From Thermoanaerobaculia bacterium (GTDB taxonomy: Bacteria > Acidobacteriota > Thermoanaerobaculia > Multivoradales > J023), in assembly GCA_030431255.1 (NCBI GenBank), contig JAUIJL010000018.1, forward strand, positions 124,001-188,000: DNA of 64,000 nt. The letters are read 5' to 3'. Numbering within the stretch: position 1 is the first letter of the stretch; each line of letters starts with the position of its first letter. The notes below the pieces were generated by a model. That model saw only the letters and a list, made by a program, of their open reading frames with translations, was not told the origin of the DNA and searched no databases. This document shows, piece by piece, positions 62,297 through 64,000 of this stretch. The position numbers were made by a program, and so were the translations under genes.

Positions 62297-62726
62297 AGGA
62301 TGCTCCTTTCCTTCTCAGTGAAGTCTCTGTTTAGAGGAGACGGACGCCGAGTCGAGAAGGTTCCCAAGGAACCCAAAACGCATCGAGCAGTGTTTGCCCG
62401 TGGCACCATTTGCCGAGATCGGCACCCATGGCCGGCTCCTCGGCGGGTTCTGCCGACCTCCGCCACGCGAGGGAAAAACGCGGCAAGAAACTGCCGAGCC
62501 ACTCCGGTTTTTGCGGCGAAATCTGCCGACGGCGGACCGGGCTGCGGCAAGATCCGCCGTTGAGCCGGCAGTCCGATCCTGAAATCGGATCCGAAGAAAG
62601 CCGCGTTCTATGGGGGTTTTAGGCGAAAGCGGGATCTATTCCGAAAATTCGCCCATGCCGGTCATTCGGCAAAAATTGCCGGATGACCGGGTTTTCTTAC
62701 CGTCTTCAAGAATCAAGGATCTCGGC
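62297..62726. repeat. 3' flank of VR2, inverted copy of the VR1 flank
   Basis: Intergenic sequence of about 430 bp between target 2 and the HTH gene. From 62726 down to about 62460 it matches the VR1 flank in inverted orientation, identical for the first ~45 bp and patchy after that. Short CGGCA/TGCCG hairpins are dense. The likely promoter of the HTH-avd-TR-RT transcript lies near 62300-62400. No gene seen. Confidence 0.75.
62660..62692. other. Hairpin/cruciform downstream of VR2
   Basis: 15-bp arms (CCGGTCATTCGGCAA, 62660-62674, against 62678-62692) with one mismatch and a 3-base loop, 43 bp beyond the VR2 end on the coding strand. It occupies the same place as the stem after VR1 and fits the cruciform known to assist DGR homing. 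Confidence 0.65.
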
Positions 62727-64000
62727 TCAAGGGTCGCTCGGGGCGAAGGGCAGCAACACGCGAAAACCCAGATCCCGAACCCGATCCCCCGGGACCCAGC
62801 CGAACCGATAAGCCGAACGGGCGCCCCGAGCGGAATTCAAGTAGCTGCCACCGCGAAACACGCGGCCCGCGCGGGGGGACGCGGCAAGATCTGCCGCAAG
62901 CTCGGCAGGATCGACCTTCATCTCAGTCTCAGACGCGGACTCGTCGTCTTGCCCAACACTGGCCGTCCATTCCCAGACATTGCCGTGCATGTCGTAGAGA
63001 CCCCATGGATTGGCGGAGCTCTCACCGACCGCATGGAGTCTCTTCCCAGAATTACCTGAATACCAGCCGACCCTAGCGAGATCCGACTCCGTGGTTCCAC
63101 TCCAGTAGGGAGTGTCTGTCCCTGCTCGGCACGCGTACTCCCACTCCTCTTCGGTCGGAAGTCGAGCTCCTTCAAAACCCGGCAATTTGGCCAGCCATGC
63201 GCAAAATCTCGCCGCATCCTCCCAGCTCACGTTCACCACGGGATGATTCGGTCGCTTAGGATCGGCCTTCTCACGGTCAAATAGAGCAAATTGTGCGTTG
63301 GTCACCGGAACTGCTGCCAGCTGGAAGGGGCGAGCTACCCGGATTCGCCGCGGGCCGGGTGCTACTTCGTTTCCGCCAATCTGACCCTCACCCGCAGGAA
63401 TCTCACACCAGAGGGGAATCTCACCTCGGAAAACGGTAACCGCAGTATGCAAGCGATCCAAAGGGATGCTCGATGCGACGGCACCTGTCCATTTCACCCT
63501 CTCCAGCCGAGCGCCGCGGAAATCAGCGTCCGTCAAGTCGGTATGAGTCAGATCCACATCCGTCAGATTCACACCGGCAAAGCACGCGCCTCGTAAGTCC
63601 TGCCCAGAAAAATCTCGACCTTGAAGATTTCGAAACGAAAGATTCGGAAACTGCCATCGTGTCGACGGCAGATCCGCAGATTCGCCCTCAGGCCAAATCA
63701 AATCAGCGGGTTGCTCGATCTGCTGGGCATCGAGATAGGGAGTGAGATCCGGAAAGGTTGGGTCAGCTCGGACCGCCGACAGGTAGAAACGGATCATCTC
63801 GTCGGTCGCCGGGACAGCCTCTACGGCCTGACCCGCACGGACTTGCTCCGTCAAATATTCAATAGCCAAGAACTCTTGGACAGTCCGATGGGCGAACCGA
63901 AATTCTTGCTCGGAGGTTTTGTTGAGCAAAGAACGCCCTTCGATGTCGATCACTTTTAAGTGTCCAAGCTCCGTATCGTCGAGAAAAGATCTCAAATCTT
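62727..64000 (-). CDS. DGR target 2: NACHT C-terminus / pentapeptide / FGE-lectin-fold protein (partial)
   Basis: The frame is open to the right edge, so the N-terminus is missing; at least 424 residues are visible. The first part (EFRFAHRTVQEFLAIEYL) is the typical C-terminal helical end of NACHT/STAND NTPases. A short run of pentapeptide repeats follows (NLQGRDFSGQDLRGACFAG, DLTHTDLTDADF). The FGE/SUMF1-type domain starts at about PLWCEIPAGEGQIGG, continues through NVSWEDAARFCAWL and NPWGLYDMHGNVWEW, and ends in the VR2-encoded RGGSYLNS...GFRVLLPFAPSDP. The last 11 residues are identical to those of target 1. The upstream, unseen part probably holds the P-loop and an effector. Inferred role: a second diversified NLR-like receptor. 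Confidence 0.9.
   Translation of the reverse strand, partial: DLRSFLDDTELGHLKVIDIEGRSLLNKTSEQEFRFAHRTVQEFLAIEYLTEQVRAGQAVEAVPATDEMIRFYLSAVRADPTFPDLTPYLDAQQIEQPADLIWPEGESADLPSTRWQFPNLSFRNLQGRDFSGQDLRGACFAGVNLTDVDLTHTDLTDADFRGARLERVKWTGAVASSIPLDRLHTAVTVFRGEIPLWCEIPAGEGQIGGNEVAPGPRRIRVARPFQLAAVPVTNAQFALFDREKADPKRPNHPVVNVSWEDAARFCAWLAKLPGFEGARLPTEEEWEYACRAGTDTPYWSGTTESDLARVGWYSGNSGKRLHAVGESSANPWGLYDMHGNVWEWTASVGQDDESASETEMKVDPAELAADLAASPRAGRVFRGGSYLNSARGARSAYRFGWVPGDRVRDLGFRVLLPFAPSDP
62736..62877 (-). repeat. DGR variable repeat VR2 (142 bp)
   Basis: Aligns gap-free with the template. Fourteen positions differ; 13 are template adenines and one is a T-to-G in the 61187-61195 block. The final 36 bp are identical to the template and VR1. 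It encodes the end of target 2 (RGGSYLNSARGARSAYRFGW). Confidence 0.95.

Overview
The window looks like an accessory, signalling- and conflict-rich part of the chromosome of a large-genome, high-GC, free-living bacterium. Tandem Ser/Thr kinases with TPRs, caspase-like peptidases, NACHT NTPases, formylglycine-enzyme-like (FGE/SUMF1) domains, giant repeat adhesins and a C-terminal motif of the DGFESGDTSxW type are typical of Acidobacteriota, Myxococcota and similar phyla. The phylum is an inference; there are no rRNA, tRNA or housekeeping genes to anchor it.

Layout. (1) 1-5.5 kb, minus strand: a tight operon of a caspase-like peptidase, a DUF697-type GTPase, and a second caspase-like peptidase carrying Sel1 repeats; the last gene runs off the left edge. 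(2) 5.6-7.0 kb: a phosphotransferase relic and an internally deleted IS66 relic. (3) 7.1-16.3 kb: a signalling island with a P-loop/winged-helix regulator, a cyclase-like pseudokinase, a divergently transcribed 1782-residue double kinase with TPRs, and two small membrane proteins. (4) 16.4-43.4 kb, minus strand: an 8167-residue secreted repeat protein followed by a translationally coupled, secreted trypsin-like protease carrying the same repeats. (5) 44.0-44.8 kb: a second, oppositely oriented IS66 relic. (6) 45.2-55.9 kb, mostly plus strand, GC-richer: a cargo-like run of small genes (methyltransferase/helicase, RadC-like JAB protein, cysteine-rich protein, Uma2-like and Rpn-like nucleases, membrane proteins), with two secreted proteins on the minus strand. 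Several of these plus-strand genes are preceded by the same kind of hairpin leader. (7) 56.0-64.0 kb: a diversity-generating retroelement (DGR).

The DGR is the highlight. A reverse transcriptase (59987-60988), a 142-bp template repeat (61151-61292), an Avd gene, an Avd-like gene and a small HTH gene lie together on the minus strand. They sit between two target genes that converge on them. Each target ends in an FGE-like C-type-lectin-fold domain with a 142-bp variable repeat. Thirteen of 14 and 13 of 17 differences from the template are at template adenines. The five exceptions all fall in one 9-bp block, where the template itself seems to have lost adenines. One target is a complete 1221-residue Mrr-nuclease/TIR-like/NACHT/FGE protein; the other has a NACHT C-terminus, pentapeptide repeats and FGE, and is cut by the right edge. 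The parsimonious reading is a retroelement that diversifies the sensor end of two STAND/NLR-like immune proteins.

The caspase/GTPase operon, the nuclease-like genes and the kinase/TPR proteins are the kinds of modules found in the NTP-dependent conflict systems of multicellular bacteria, so much of the window can be read as a defence/self-recognition neighbourhood interleaved with cell-surface proteins.
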